From: Marinobacter iranensis
GTDB lineage: Bacteria > Pseudomonadota > Gammaproteobacteria > Pseudomonadales > Oleiphilaceae
DNA length: 64,000 bases
NCBI RefSeq assembly: GCF_029207565.1
Contig: NZ_JANCMW010000005.1
Location: forward strand, 124,001-188,000
Reading direction: 5' to 3'
The notes below the pieces were generated by a model that saw only the letters and a list, made by a program, of their open reading frames with translations, ran no database searches and was not told the origin of the DNA. Shown here one piece after another: positions 1-8,631 of this stretch (the stretch's first letter is position 1; each line of letters begins with the position of its first letter). The position numbers and the translations under genes were made by a program.

Positions 1-2174
1 GTGTTGGTGACAGTGCCTGATTTCTCCGACCAAGCGGCGGCAGGCAGGATGACGTCGGCAAACTGGGCAGTCTCCGTAACAAACAGGTCCTGCACCACCA
101 GATGCTCCAGGGCACCGAGCGCGGCCCGGGCATGGGTCAGGTCCGGGTCAGACATCGCGGGGTTTTCGCCAAGGATGTACATACCCTTGATTGTGCCAGC
201 CGTGATCGCGTCCATAATCTCCACAACGGTGAGTCCGGGCTCGGGGTCCAGATCTGTGCTCCAGAGTTCTTCGAACGCGGCGCGCAGTTGGGCATCCCCC
301 ACCGGTTGGTAGTCCGGCAATACCATGGGGATCATGCCAGCGTCCGAGGCGCCCTGAACGTTGTTCTGACCCCGCAATGGATGCAGGCCAGTGCCAGGCC
401 GGCCAGTCTGGCCGCATGTCAGGGCCATTGAGATCAGGCAGCGGGCGTTGTCGGTACCGTGCACGTGCTGGGAAATACCCATGCCCCAGAAGATCATCGC
501 CCTGTCGGCACCCGCGTAGGCTCGGGCCACTTCGCGAATGACTTCAGGGGCAACGCCACAAAGCGGGCTCATTACCTCTGGTGTCATATCCACGACACTT
601 GCTGCCAACGCTTCGAAGCCTTCGGTGTGGGCATCAATGTAGGCCTGGTCATAGAGTCCTTCGCTGATGATCACATTGAGCATGGCGTTAAACAGTGCCA
701 CGTCCCCTCCCGGCGAGAAACGCAGGCTGCGCCAGGCATAGGCGTCCAGTGCCTGACCACGGGGGTCAATAATGATCAGTTTGGTGCCGTTTCGTGCCGC
801 CTGCTTGAAATAGGTGGCGGCCACAGGGTGGTTAACGGCAGGATTGCAGCCGATGAGGATCACCACATCCGACTGAAGCGCCTGCATAAAGGAGGCGGTC
901 ACAGCGCCAGAGCCCAGGCACTCCATCAGCGCCGCCACGGAACTGGCGTGGCAGAGCCGTGTGCAGTGGTCAACATGGTTGGAGCCGAAACCGGTGCGCA
1001 CCAACTTCTGGAACAGCCAGGCCTCTTCGTTGGAGCATTTGGCGCTGCCGAAGCCGGCGAGCGCGCTCGGGCCGTGCTTGCCTTTGAGTTCAGTCAATCC
1101 CGTTGCCGCCTGATCCAGTGCCTCTTCCCAGCTCGCTTCTCTAAAGTGGGTCAAGGGGTTGACCGGATCAAAGTCCGGGTCGAGGCCTTTGGGCACGCCC
1201 TCCCGGCGGATCAGAGGCCGGGTAAGCCGTGCCTGGTGCGCGGGGTAATCGAAGCCGAAGCGGCCCTTGACGCAAAGCCGGCCCTGGTTGGAGGGCCCAT
1301 CCTTGCCTTCAACAAAAAGAATGCGCCCTTGTTGCCCGTTTTCCTCGGCAGGCTCGTCTTTCACGTGATAGGTCAACTGGCAGCCCACCCCGCAATAGGG
1401 ACACACGGAATCCACCATGCGATCAGCCACCGCCGAGTCTCCACGGCCTTTATCATCGATCAGGGTGGCGGGCATCAGCGCCCCGGTTGGGCAGGCCTGC
1501 ACGCATTCGCCGCAGGCAACACAGGTGCTGTCTCCCATGGGATCATCAAAGTCGAAGACGACCTTGGACGCCGCGCCACGGTGCGCCAGCCCGATAACGT
1601 CGTTGCCCTGCACTTCACGGCAAGCGCGCTCGCATAAACCGCAGGTGATGCAGGCGTCCAGGTTGACGCTCATGGCGGAATGGGTGCTGTCATGGCCCTT
1701 GGCGTGCGGCAGCGATTCCAACCGCGCTTCCACATGGTGAACCGTGGGTTCCTCGCGATCTGAACGGGCCGGGAGGCGCTGGCGTACTGCACCGGCATCA
1801 ATGGCCAGTTGATCCGCCGTTTGCCAAAAATGGCTGGACCGGTCCGGGCTCTGCGCTTGCTCTGGCTGGTCCGCCAACAATAATTCCAGAACCGCTTTAC
1901 GGGCCGCATGGACACGGCTGGAACCCGCACTGCGCACAACCATGCCGGGCGCCGCCTCGCGAATACAGCTTGCTGCAAGCACCCGCTCACCTTCCACTTC
2001 CACCATGCAGGCGCGGCAATTGCCATCCGCCCGGTAGCCTGGCGAGTCTTTAAAGCAGAGGTGCGGGATGGTCTCACCGGCGCGTTTGGCCACCTGCCAC
2101 AGGGTTTCGCCGGGATAGGCCTGAACTTCAACGTCGTCCAGTGTCAGGGAAAAGCTTGTGTTGGGATTGCTCAT
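1..2174 (-). CDS. fdsA: NAD-dependent formate dehydrogenase, alpha (catalytic) subunit, 3' end cut by window edge
   Basis: Oxidises formate to CO2 at a Mo/W bis-pterin site and passes electrons through Fe-S clusters to the beta subunit next door. The reading frame is open for 724 codons from ATG 2174 to the window edge, preceded by GGGAG at 7 bp. An N-terminal NuoG-like [2Fe-2S] domain has C40, C53, C56 and C70. [4Fe-4S] ferredoxin motifs sit at C175/178/181/185 and C218/221/224/228. A further [4Fe-4S] site has C258/261/265 and C301. The metal ligand is cysteine, not selenocysteine: C408 in the segment RLCHASSVA, followed by the conserved His. Family members are about 930-990 aa, so roughly a quarter is missing. 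Soluble cytoplasmic NAD-linked type is inferred from the NuoEF-like partner; no Tat signal is visible. Confidence 0.93.
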   Translation of the reverse strand, partial: MSNPNTSFSLTLDDVEVQAYPGETLWQVAKRAGETIPHLCFKDSPGYRADGNCRACMVEVEGERVLAASCIREAAPGMVVRSAGSSRVHAARKAVLELLLADQPEQAQSPDRSSHFWQTADQLAIDAGAVRQRLPARSDREEPTVHHVEARLESLPHAKGHDSTHSAMSVNLDACITCGLCERACREVQGNDVIGLAHRGAASKVVFDFDDPMGDSTCVACGECVQACPTGALMPATLIDDKGRGDSAVADRMVDSVCPYCGVGCQLTYHVKDEPAEENGQQGRILFVEGKDGPSNQGRLCVKGRFGFDYPAHQARLTRPLIRREGVPKGLDPDFDPVNPLTHFREASWEEALDQAATGLTELKGKHGPSALAGFGSAKCSNEEAWLFQKLVRTGFGSNHVDHCTRLCHASSVAALMECLGSGAVTASFMQALQSDVVILIGCNPAVNHPVAATYFKQAARNGTKLIIIDPRGQALDAYAWRSLRFSPGGDVALFNAMLNVIISEGLYDQAYIDAHTEGFEALAASVVDMTPEVMSPLCGVAPEVIREVARAYAGADRAMIFWGMGISQHVHGTDNARCLISMALTCGQTGRPGTGLHPLRGQNNVQGASDAGMIPMVLPDYQPVGDAQLRAAFEELWSTDLDPEPGLTVVEIMDAITAGTIKGMYILGENPAMSDPDLTHARAALGALEHLVVQDLFVTETAQFADVILPAAAWSEKSGTVTN

Positions 2175-2184
2175 GACAGGCTCC

Positions 2185-3900
2185 CTACCCTTTGGCGATC
2201 AGGTTTTGGCTGGCGAGTTCGCTACGGAAATCCCGCAGCAGGCTCAGCACCGGATTGGGAGCGGCCTGGCCCAGGCCGCAGATCGAGGCATCCGTCATCA
2301 CCCTGGCCAGTTGCTGTAGCGTTTCTTCGTCCCAGGTGTTGCGTTCCAGCAACGTGAGCATTTTTTCGGTGCCCACACGGCAGGGCGTGCACTGCCCGCA
2401 GGATTCATCCGCGAAGAAGCCCAGAAGGTTGGCAGCCGCGTCAGCCAGGTTGTCCTGATCCGACAGAATGATCACAGCAGCGGAACCGATAAAACAGCCG
2501 TGTTCCTGCAGCGTGTCGAAGTCCAGGGGAATGTCGGCTTTGCTGGCGGGCAGTATACCGCCGGAGGCTCCGCCGGGCAGATAGGCCACAAGGTGATGCC
2601 CTTCAGCCATGCCGCCGCAGTATTCCTCGATTAACTCATTGAGAGCGATGCCCGCAGGCGCGACATGAACGCCGGGCCGGGCAACCCGTCCGGAAACCGA
2701 AAAGCTGCGAAGACCGCGACGACCATGCCGCCCCTGGCTGGCAAACCATTCGGCGCCCTGTGCATGGATGCGCGGAATCCAGTAAACCGTCTCAACGTTA
2801 TTCACCAGAGTGGGCCGGCCAAAGAGCCCTTTCTGTGCAACGAAGGGCGGACGATGGCGAGGCTTTCCGGGTTTGCCCTCCAGGGACTCAATCAGGGCGG
2901 ATTCCTCACCGCAGATATAGGCCCCAGCGCCACGGCGCAGGATGATAAAACCCGGCGCAACAATTTCGACCGCTTCCAGCTCGGCAATAGCTTCGGTCAG
3001 CACCCTGTGCAGCCCGGGATACTCGTCCCGCAGATAAATGTACAGGGCCTTCGCCTCAACCGCCCAGGCGCTGACCAGTGCGCCCTCCAGGAATCCATGG
3101 GGTTCATATTCCAGGTAATAACGGTCCTTGAAGGTACCCGGCTCGCCTTCGTCGGCGTTAATCACCGCGTAGCGTGGCCCCGGCTCGGCCCGCACAGCCT
3201 GCCACTTGCGGAAGGTGGGAAATCCCGCGCCGCCCAGTCCGCGCAGGCCGGCGTGCTCGAGTTCACTGGTGAGCGTTTCAACACTCACCCTGCCCTCCTG
3301 GCAATCCATCAGCAGTTGATAACCCCCGGCCGAACGATAATCCGCCAGACGCTGCCAGGCGATTTCCTCCGGCTGAACCTGCCCCTGTTCCACCGCCGCA
3401 GCCACACTCATGGCGTTGGCGTACCGAACATGATGATGCCCCACGGCCACCACGGGCGCCGTGTCGCAGCGCCCCATGCAGGGCGCGCGCCGTACCCTCA
3501 CCTGGGTAGGGTCAGCCCCCGCAACCAGAGCCTCATGCAGCGCCTCCGCTCCGGCCAGGCGACAGGAGAGCGAGTCACACACCCGCAGGGTCAGGGCAGG
3601 CGGAGGCGCTTGTTCGTCATGAATAACATCGAAGTGGGCGTAGAAGGTGGCCGTTTCATAAATGGCGGCCATGGGCAGGTTCATGAAAGACGCCAGGGCC
3701 CGGAGCCGGGACATGGAGAGGTAACCGTAGGAGTCATGCAGTGCATGCAGGTGTTCAATCAGACGATCGCGCTGGCGCAATGACGAATCACTACGTTCGT
3801 CACCGATCAGGCCCCGCAGCTCCGACAGCAAAGCCGGCTCGAGTTGCCGGCCCCGAAGCGCGGACCGCCGGCGTTTTACCACTTCTTCGTCTGTGCTCAT
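2185..3900 (-). CDS. fdsB: Formate dehydrogenase beta subunit, fused NuoE/NuoF-type diaphorase
   Basis: Transfers electrons from the formate dehydrogenase alpha subunit to NAD+. It is a 571-aa fusion. Residues 1-150 are NuoE/FdsG-like, with [2Fe-2S] cysteines C108, C113, C141 and C145. The rest is NuoF/FdsB-like, with the glycine-rich FMN/NADH region (GLGGAGFPTFRKW, NADEGEPGTFKDRY) and a C-terminal [4Fe-4S] motif ESCGQCTPCRVGT plus a distal Cys. I chose ATG 3900 because the protein then begins MSTDEEVV before the conserved helical region; an in-frame upstream ATG at 3963 has no Shine-Dalgarno. The stop lies 10 bp before the alpha-subunit start, so the two form an operon. In FdsGBA enzymes G and B are separate proteins; the two-subunit fused form resembles Methylorubrum FDH1. 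Confidence 0.93.
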   Translation of the reverse strand: MSTDEEVVKRRRSALRGRQLEPALLSELRGLIGDERSDSSLRQRDRLIEHLHALHDSYGYLSMSRLRALASFMNLPMAAIYETATFYAHFDVIHDEQAPPPALTLRVCDSLSCRLAGAEALHEALVAGADPTQVRVRRAPCMGRCDTAPVVAVGHHHVRYANAMSVAAAVEQGQVQPEEIAWQRLADYRSAGGYQLLMDCQEGRVSVETLTSELEHAGLRGLGGAGFPTFRKWQAVRAEPGPRYAVINADEGEPGTFKDRYYLEYEPHGFLEGALVSAWAVEAKALYIYLRDEYPGLHRVLTEAIAELEAVEIVAPGFIILRRGAGAYICGEESALIESLEGKPGKPRHRPPFVAQKGLFGRPTLVNNVETVYWIPRIHAQGAEWFASQGRHGRRGLRSFSVSGRVARPGVHVAPAGIALNELIEEYCGGMAEGHHLVAYLPGGASGGILPASKADIPLDFDTLQEHGCFIGSAAVIILSDQDNLADAAANLLGFFADESCGQCTPCRVGTEKMLTLLERNTWDEETLQQLARVMTDASICGLGQAAPNPVLSLLRDFRSELASQNLIAKG

Positions 3901-4171
3901 TGTTTTTGTCCAGGCCTCAAGGTACCAAAGGCAGCCTGGCTGGCTGACCTGACCACTTAGCATTCATTCAAGCATATCCGGTCGGATTGCCGCCAGCAGC
4001 CTGTCGGACTCGCACCGGACTACGTCGTTTTTAGTTGGCCTGTTCATTTGGCTCCCGGCGCTGACCGTTACAACACGGCTCAAGGTCGACGCCGAAAGCG
4101 GGCATGTGATGCGCTACGGGTCACCGGTAGGAAAAATTATGGGTTCTGGAAATCAGGAACGAATAAAATAA

Positions 4172-4245
4172 TGGAGGCGCGGGTCGGAATCGAACCGGCG
4201 TACACGGAGTTGCAGTCCGCTGCATAACCACTCTGCCACCGCGCC
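4172..4245 (-). tRNA. tRNA-Cys (GCA)
   Basis: 74 nt that fold as a cloverleaf on the minus strand: acceptor GGCGCGG pairs with CCGCGCC, the anticodon loop is CTGCAAC (GCA), the T-loop is GGTTCGATTCC, and CCA is encoded. It follows tRNA-Gly by 66 nt and is probably co-transcribed from the promoter at 4405-4432. Confidence 0.97.
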
Positions 4246-4311
4246 GGTAAAAGTTCGAAGGGGATTCGACACTTTTATGCTCTCAGGTGGGCATTGAGAG
4301 ACTGTGTTAAT

Positions 4312-4387
4312 TGGAGCGGGAAACGAGATTCGAACTCGCGACCCCAACCTTGGCAAGGTTGTGCTCTACCAACTGAGCTATTCCCGC
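4312..4387 (-). tRNA. tRNA-Gly (GCC)
   Basis: 76 nt on the minus strand with acceptor GCGGGAA, D-arm AGCTCAGTTGGTAGAGC, anticodon loop TTGCCAA (GCC), T-arm GAGTTCGAATCTC and an encoded CCA. It is the first gene of a tRNA-Gly/tRNA-Cys pair. In E. coli and pseudomonads this pair normally follows pgsA directly; here a 3.5-kb operon on the other strand separates them. Confidence 0.97.
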
Positions 4388-4404
4388 TTGATCAACGAGG
4401 GCGT

Positions 4405-4432
4405 ATTCTACGGATTCGGCCGTTTGCGTCAA
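4405..4432 (-). promoter_or_regulatory. Sigma-70 promoter of the tRNA-Gly/tRNA-Cys operon
   Basis: On the minus strand TTGACG (-35), 16 bp, TAGAAT (-10), then a GC-rich discriminator ACGCCCTC, ending 17 bp before the mature tRNA-Gly. A GC-rich discriminator is typical of stringently controlled stable-RNA promoters; that regulation is inferred. Confidence 0.8.
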
Positions 4433-4570
4433 CCTCTTTTTTCAACTTTCTGTTTTGGTTCAGATTCTGATCGATTTCACATGAAGGCAATGCGGCCTCA
4501 ATATCATATTTCAGCTAGTATCAGGGGTACGTAATAACCATTTCCTGATCATGAATCACAGGATTCCCAG

Positions 4571-5695
4571 ATGCCCTCACCTGGCAAGCTTGAATTCCAG
4601 ACCGACGGCCTGATTGTCTCGGGTGACTGGACGCTGGCGCACTACGCCCGCCTCAAGCGTGAAGTGCACACCGGCATGGCAGCGGAAAGCTTGGCCGGGC
4701 GCTCCGTTGAACTCACGTCCATTGATGCGCTGGATACGGCCGGAGCGTCGCTGCTGGCGGATCTTCTGGGTGCGCAAAGACTTTATGACCTGACTGATGA
4801 GGCACCCGATCTTCCTTCCGAACGCCGGGAGCTGTTGCGCCTCGTTGCCAAAGCCATGTCGAACCCCGACGGAGAGCTGCCCCCCCGTGGCTCTGCCATC
4901 ACTGAATTCCTCGCAGGTATCGGCCGGCAGGTTGAAGGTTACTGGCAGCAGCAACGCCTGTTGATCGGCTTTACCGGGCAGATACTGGCAACACTGGTCA
5001 CCATCCTGCCCACGCCCTGGCGGTGGCGGATGACCTCGCTCGTTGCCCATGTCCATCAGACCGGGTTGAATGCCCTGCCCATTGTTGCCCTGCTCACTTT
5101 TCTGGTGGGAGCCGTGGTCGCGTTTCTGGGCGCGACAATCCTTGATGATTTCGGCGCCACCATCTACACCGTGAACCTGGTGGCATTCTCTTTCCTGCGG
5201 GAATTTGGTGTGTTGCTTGCCGCCATCCTCCTTGCGGGCCGCACGGCCAGTGCCTTTACGGCGCAACTCGGCTCCATGAAAGCCAACGAGGAGATCGACG
5301 CCATACGCACCTTCGGGCTAAGCCCGGTTGAGTTGCTGGTGATCCCCCGGGTACTGGCAATGGTGATCTCCCTGCCGATCCTGACGTTTGTGGGAATGAT
5401 CAGCGGCATTATTGGTGGCTCGCTGGTGTGCGTGATGGCGCTTGATATCTCGATTCCGCAGATTCTGAATATCCTCGAGAACAAGGTCAGGGTTATTCAT
5501 TTCCTGGTCGGGTTGGGCAAGGCGCCCGTCTTCGCTTTTGTGATTGCCGTCATCGGCTGTCTGGAAGGCTTCAAAGCCAGCGGCAGCGCCCAGTCTGTCG
5601 GCGAGCACACCACATCCGCCGTGGTACAGTCCATCTTTATGGTTATCCTTCTGGATTCCGTAGCAGCAATATTCTTCATGGAGATGGGCTGGTGA
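4571..5695 (+). CDS. MlaE-family ABC permease with N-terminal STAS domain
   Basis: Membrane permease of an MCE-type phospholipid/hydrophobic-compound transporter in the inner membrane. The 374-aa protein has about 95 N-terminal residues resembling a STAS (MlaB-like) domain, including LTSIDALDTAGASLLADL, then an MlaE domain with about five to six hydrophobic segments (TGLNALPIVALLTFLVGAVV, FLREFGVLLAAILLAGRTAS, GSMKANEEIDAIRTFGLSP). The last motif is the family signature loop that contacts the ATPase. In E. coli MlaB is a separate protein; here the STAS module is built into the permease. It is the first gene of a four-gene operon, and its stop overlaps the ATPase start (GTGA). AGGA lies 7 bp before ATG. 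Confidence 0.93.
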   Translation: MPSPGKLEFQTDGLIVSGDWTLAHYARLKREVHTGMAAESLAGRSVELTSIDALDTAGASLLADLLGAQRLYDLTDEAPDLPSERRELLRLVAKAMSNPDGELPPRGSAITEFLAGIGRQVEGYWQQQRLLIGFTGQILATLVTILPTPWRWRMTSLVAHVHQTGLNALPIVALLTFLVGAVVAFLGATILDDFGATIYTVNLVAFSFLREFGVLLAAILLAGRTASAFTAQLGSMKANEEIDAIRTFGLSPVELLVIPRVLAMVISLPILTFVGMISGIIGGSLVCVMALDISIPQILNILENKVRVIHFLVGLGKAPVFAFVIAVIGCLEGFKASGSAQSVGEHTTSAVVQSIFMVILLDSVAAIFFMEMGW

Positions 5696-6507
5696 TTCGA
5701 AGCACGGCACAACAGGATGTGATCATCAGTGTCAGGGGCCTGTGCAATCGCTTTGGCAGCAATGAGGTCCACAAGCATCTTGACCTGGATGTCTATCGCC
5801 GGGAAATACTCGGGGTTGTGGGCGGCTCCGGGACGGGCAAATCGGTACTGTTACGCAGCATAGTGGGGCTCCATACGCCGGACTCCGGCACCATAGAGGT
5901 GTTTGGCGAGCAACTGCAGACACTCTCCCAGGAGCAGCGGTCCCGGGTCGAACGACGATTTGGCGTGCTGTTCCAGAGCGGGGCGCTGTTTACCTCGCTG
6001 ACGCTGGAGGAGAACGTTGCGCTACCGTTGATCGAGCATGCGAAACTGTCGAGGATGGACGCGGAGCATCTGGCGCGGGTCAAGCTTGCGTTGGTGGGGC
6101 TTCCCGGCCATGCCTCCGGAAAATACCCGGCGCAGTTGTCAGGCGGCATGGTCAAACGGGCTTCACTGGCTCGGGCCCTGGCGCTGGACCCGGAAGTCCT
6201 GTTTCTGGACGAGCCCACCGCCGGGCTCGACCCCATTGGCGCGGCCGCATTCGACCGGTTGATTGTCACGCTACGGGATGCCCTGGGGTTCAGTGTGTTC
6301 CTTGTCACCCATGACCTGGACACGCTCTACAGCACCTGTGACCGGGTTGCCGTACTGTCCGCCCAGCGGGTACTGGTTGCCGACAGGCTGGCGGTGGTCG
6401 AGGCCACCGACGATCCCTGGATCCGTGATTACTTCCACGGTCCACGGGGCCGTGCGGCCAATCGTGCCAGGCCAACGATGGCGAATGAGCTTGGAGAGGA
6501 GCGCTGA
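5692..6507 (+). CDS. MlaF-like ABC transporter ATPase
   Basis: Cytoplasmic ATPase that powers the MCE transporter encoded around it. In the 271-aa protein, Walker A is GGSGTGKSVLLRS (about residues 43-55), the Q-loop lies in LFQSGALF, the ABC signature is LSGGMVKRASLARAL, Walker B is EVLFLDEPTAGLDP, and the H-loop is VTHDLDTL. The initiator is GTG 5692, overlapping the permease stop by 4 bp, so translational coupling is likely. The C-terminal extension after about residue 245 resembles the MlaF tail. It is followed 1 bp later by the MCE-domain gene. Confidence 0.95.
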   Translation: MIRSTAQQDVIISVRGLCNRFGSNEVHKHLDLDVYRREILGVVGGSGTGKSVLLRSIVGLHTPDSGTIEVFGEQLQTLSQEQRSRVERRFGVLFQSGALFTSLTLEENVALPLIEHAKLSRMDAEHLARVKLALVGLPGHASGKYPAQLSGGMVKRASLARALALDPEVLFLDEPTAGLDPIGAAAFDRLIVTLRDALGFSVFLVTHDLDTLYSTCDRVAVLSAQRVLVADRLAVVEATDDPWIRDYFHGPRGRAANRARPTMANELGEER

Positions 6508-6508
6508 C

Positions 6509-7447
6509 ATGGAACCCAGAGCACATCATGTCCTGATCGGGCTGTTCACATTGCTTTCGCTCGCCTGTGCACTGGTGTTTGCCCTGTGGCTTGGCAAGGC
6601 TTCCACCGACCGCGACTACGCCTGGTACCAGGTGATCTTTGATCGGGGCGTCAGCGGTTTGTCGGAGGGCAGCCCGGTGAAGTACAGCGGCATCGAAGTA
6701 GGAGACGTAGCGGAACTGAGGCTGGACCCGGAGGACCCACGCAACGTCAGGGCACTGATCCGGGTTTACGAGGATGTTCCTATCAAGGAGGATACCCGTG
6801 CCGGCCTTGCCCTGACCAATATTACCGGCAGCATGAGTATCGATCTCAATGGCGGCACCCCCGGCAGTCGCAAACTTACGGGAAGCCGTGAATCGCCACC
6901 GGTGATCCACGCCGAACCGTCAGCCTTCACAACCCTGATGGCAACCAGCGAGAAACTGTTCGCCAAGCTGGACCGGGTTCTAACGAACGCCAACGCCATG
7001 GTGTCCGAGGAAAATGCCCGCAACCTGACTCGCAGCCTGAAGAACATTGAAGCCTTGTCTTCCGGCCTGATGGATCAACGCACTGAACTGAGAAACCTGG
7101 TAACCAGTTTTGATCAGCTCAGTGAACAGACCGAAACCACGCTGGAGACCTTCCGTCAGTTTGGGCTGACCGCCAACTCCCTGCTGGACAACGAGGGGCG
7201 GCAAATGGTTACCACGGCCCAGCGGGCGATGGATTCCCTGGAAACCGCCACCGCCCGTCTTGAGGCGCTGACAGCCCGCAACGAGGGTTCGCTGGACCAG
7301 GGGATGCAGGGAATTGGTGAGCTGGCACCGGCCATGCGGGAACTGCGCACCACACTGAGAAACCTGGACAGCCTGATATACCGTTTCGAGGACGATCCTG
7401 CCGGGCTGTTGCTGGGCCGCGATCCGATACAGGAGTTCAACCCGTGA
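6509..7447 (+). CDS. MlaD-like MCE-domain substrate-binding protein
   Basis: Periplasmic substrate-binding subunit anchored in the inner membrane. The 312-aa protein has one N-terminal transmembrane helix (HVLIGLFTLLSLACALVFALWL, residues 7-28), an MCE domain at about 38-115 (YQVIFDRGVSGLSEGSPVKY, GIEVGDVAELRLD), and a long helical C-terminus rich in Leu/Thr/Glu that likely forms the hexameric needle or tube. I chose ATG 6509, 1 bp after the ATPase stop with GGAGAGG upstream; a longer in-frame frame extends back into the ATPase gene and is not plausible. Single MCE domain like MlaD, but a longer tail. Confidence 0.93.
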   Translation: MEPRAHHVLIGLFTLLSLACALVFALWLGKASTDRDYAWYQVIFDRGVSGLSEGSPVKYSGIEVGDVAELRLDPEDPRNVRALIRVYEDVPIKEDTRAGLALTNITGSMSIDLNGGTPGSRKLTGSRESPPVIHAEPSAFTTLMATSEKLFAKLDRVLTNANAMVSEENARNLTRSLKNIEALSSGLMDQRTELRNLVTSFDQLSEQTETTLETFRQFGLTANSLLDNEGRQMVTTAQRAMDSLETATARLEALTARNEGSLDQGMQGIGELAPAMRELRTTLRNLDSLIYRFEDDPAGLLLGRDPIQEFNP

Positions 7448-8055
7448 CACTGACTTTTCCACGCACGCTGCTGTGCATGGCGGTTGCCGCCTCACTGTCT
7501 GCCTGTACCCTGTTCCCGGAGCGGCCGGCCAACCGGATATTCCAGTTACCCGCCCCCGCCATCGCGAAGGCAGCAGATGCCAAACAGCAGGAGAGAACAT
7601 TAAGGGTTGGTACACCCCAGGCCGAAAACCCCATTAATAGCGCCCGCATTCTGGTCAGCCCGGGAGGCAACAGGAGTAATGAGATCCAGGCCTATCAGGG
7701 CGTGCGATGGAGTAACAAGGCCCCGGTCCTGGTTCGGAATCATCTTATAGAAGCCTTTCGAAGGGATGGAAGGCTGGCTACTGTCATCACAGATACCAGC
7801 CCGGCCAGGAGCGACCTGACCCTGGCCGGTCACCTCACCGCATTCCAGAGCGAGTACCAGGATGGTGCTCCGTTCGCCCTGATACGGCTGGACATCCAGC
7901 TTATCGACGAACGCACCCGCAACACCCTCGCCAGCAAGCGCTTTGAGCATAGGCACCCGGCAACGGGCGAAGAGGTTGAAGCGGTGGTGGAGGCTTTTGG
8001 CGAGGCCAGCGGGGAGCTGGCCCGGGAAGTGGTTGACTGGACGCTGGAACAGTAG
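7444..8055 (+). CDS. ABC-type transport auxiliary lipoprotein (PqiC-like)
   Basis: Predicted outer-membrane lipoprotein partner of the MCE transporter. The 203-aa protein has a signal peptide ending in lipobox LSAC (Cys21), then FPERPANRIFQLP and a beta-rich domain with ARILVSPGGNRSNEIQAYQGVRW, the signature of the ABC-auxiliary lipoprotein family that includes PqiC. The GTG start overlaps the MCE gene stop by 4 bp (GTGA), the second such overlap in the operon. A lipoprotein here instead of MlaC suggests a Pqi/Let-like or pseudomonad-type MCE system rather than the canonical Mla pathway. Confidence 0.9.
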   Translation: MTLTFPRTLLCMAVAASLSACTLFPERPANRIFQLPAPAIAKAADAKQQERTLRVGTPQAENPINSARILVSPGGNRSNEIQAYQGVRWSNKAPVLVRNHLIEAFRRDGRLATVITDTSPARSDLTLAGHLTAFQSEYQDGAPFALIRLDIQLIDERTRNTLASKRFEHRHPATGEEVEAVVEAFGEASGELAREVVDWTLEQ

Positions 8056-8066
8056 CGCCAGGCCCG

Positions 8067-8624
8067 TCAGCTCCCGCTCTTCTCCGGAAACAGATCCGGC
8101 CAGGCGGCCTTCAGGTAGAGGATCATCGACCAGAACGTCAGCACGGCCGCAAGATACAACAGCACCGTACCGGTATGGGCCCATACAACGCCCGGCGGGA
8201 ACGCCAACAGCATGACAATGGCCACCATCTGGGCCGTGGTCTTGATTTTGCCGATATAGGAAACAGCAACACTCGCCCTGCTTCCAATCTCCGCCATCCA
8301 CTCCCGTAGTGCCGAAATCACGATTTCCCGACCGATAATCACCGTGGCGGGAATGGTCAGGACAAAGCTGGCGTGGGCTTCGATCAGCACGGTCAGCGCC
8401 ACTGCAACCATGAGCTTGTCCGCAACCGGGTCGAGGAAAGCACCGAAGGGGGTGCTCTGGTTCAGCTTCCTCGCCAGGTAACCATCCAGCCAGTCGGTCG
8501 CTGCGGCCAGCGCAAAAATACCGGCGCTGACGAGGTAGCTCCACTGTGCCGGCAGGTAATAGATGATCACGAACACCGGAATCATCAGGATGCGGGAAAG
8601 TGTGAGAATGTTCGGTAAGTTCAT
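8067..8624 (-). CDS. pgsA: CDP-diacylglycerol--glycerol-3-phosphate 3-phosphatidyltransferase
   Basis: Makes phosphatidylglycerophosphate, the committed step to phosphatidylglycerol and cardiolipin, in the inner membrane. The 185-aa protein (E. coli 182) carries the CDP-alcohol phosphotransferase motif DWLDGYLARKL...GAFLDPVAD with its three Asp residues, plus about five hydrophobic helices. The start MNLPNILTLSRI at 8624 has AGGG 6 bp upstream and matches family N-termini; an in-frame ATG at 8642 would overlap the uvrC stop. The operon order gacA-uvrC-pgsA is conserved in gammaproteobacteria. Confidence 0.96.
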   Translation of the reverse strand: MNLPNILTLSRILMIPVFVIIYYLPAQWSYLVSAGIFALAAATDWLDGYLARKLNQSTPFGAFLDPVADKLMVAVALTVLIEAHASFVLTIPATVIIGREIVISALREWMAEIGSRASVAVSYIGKIKTTAQMVAIVMLLAFPPGVVWAHTGTVLLYLAAVLTFWSMILYLKAAWPDLFPEKSGS

Positions 8625-8631
8625 GCTGTCC

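Noticed and set aside
459-1637. 392-codon plus-strand open frame
   Set aside because: It is the complement of the formate dehydrogenase alpha subunit, whose minus-strand frame has all the Fe-S and active-site motifs; the plus frame has no recognisable domain.
2665-3783. 372-codon plus-strand open frame
   Set aside because: Shadow of the fused NuoE/NuoF subunit; GC-rich third positions create long antisense frames.
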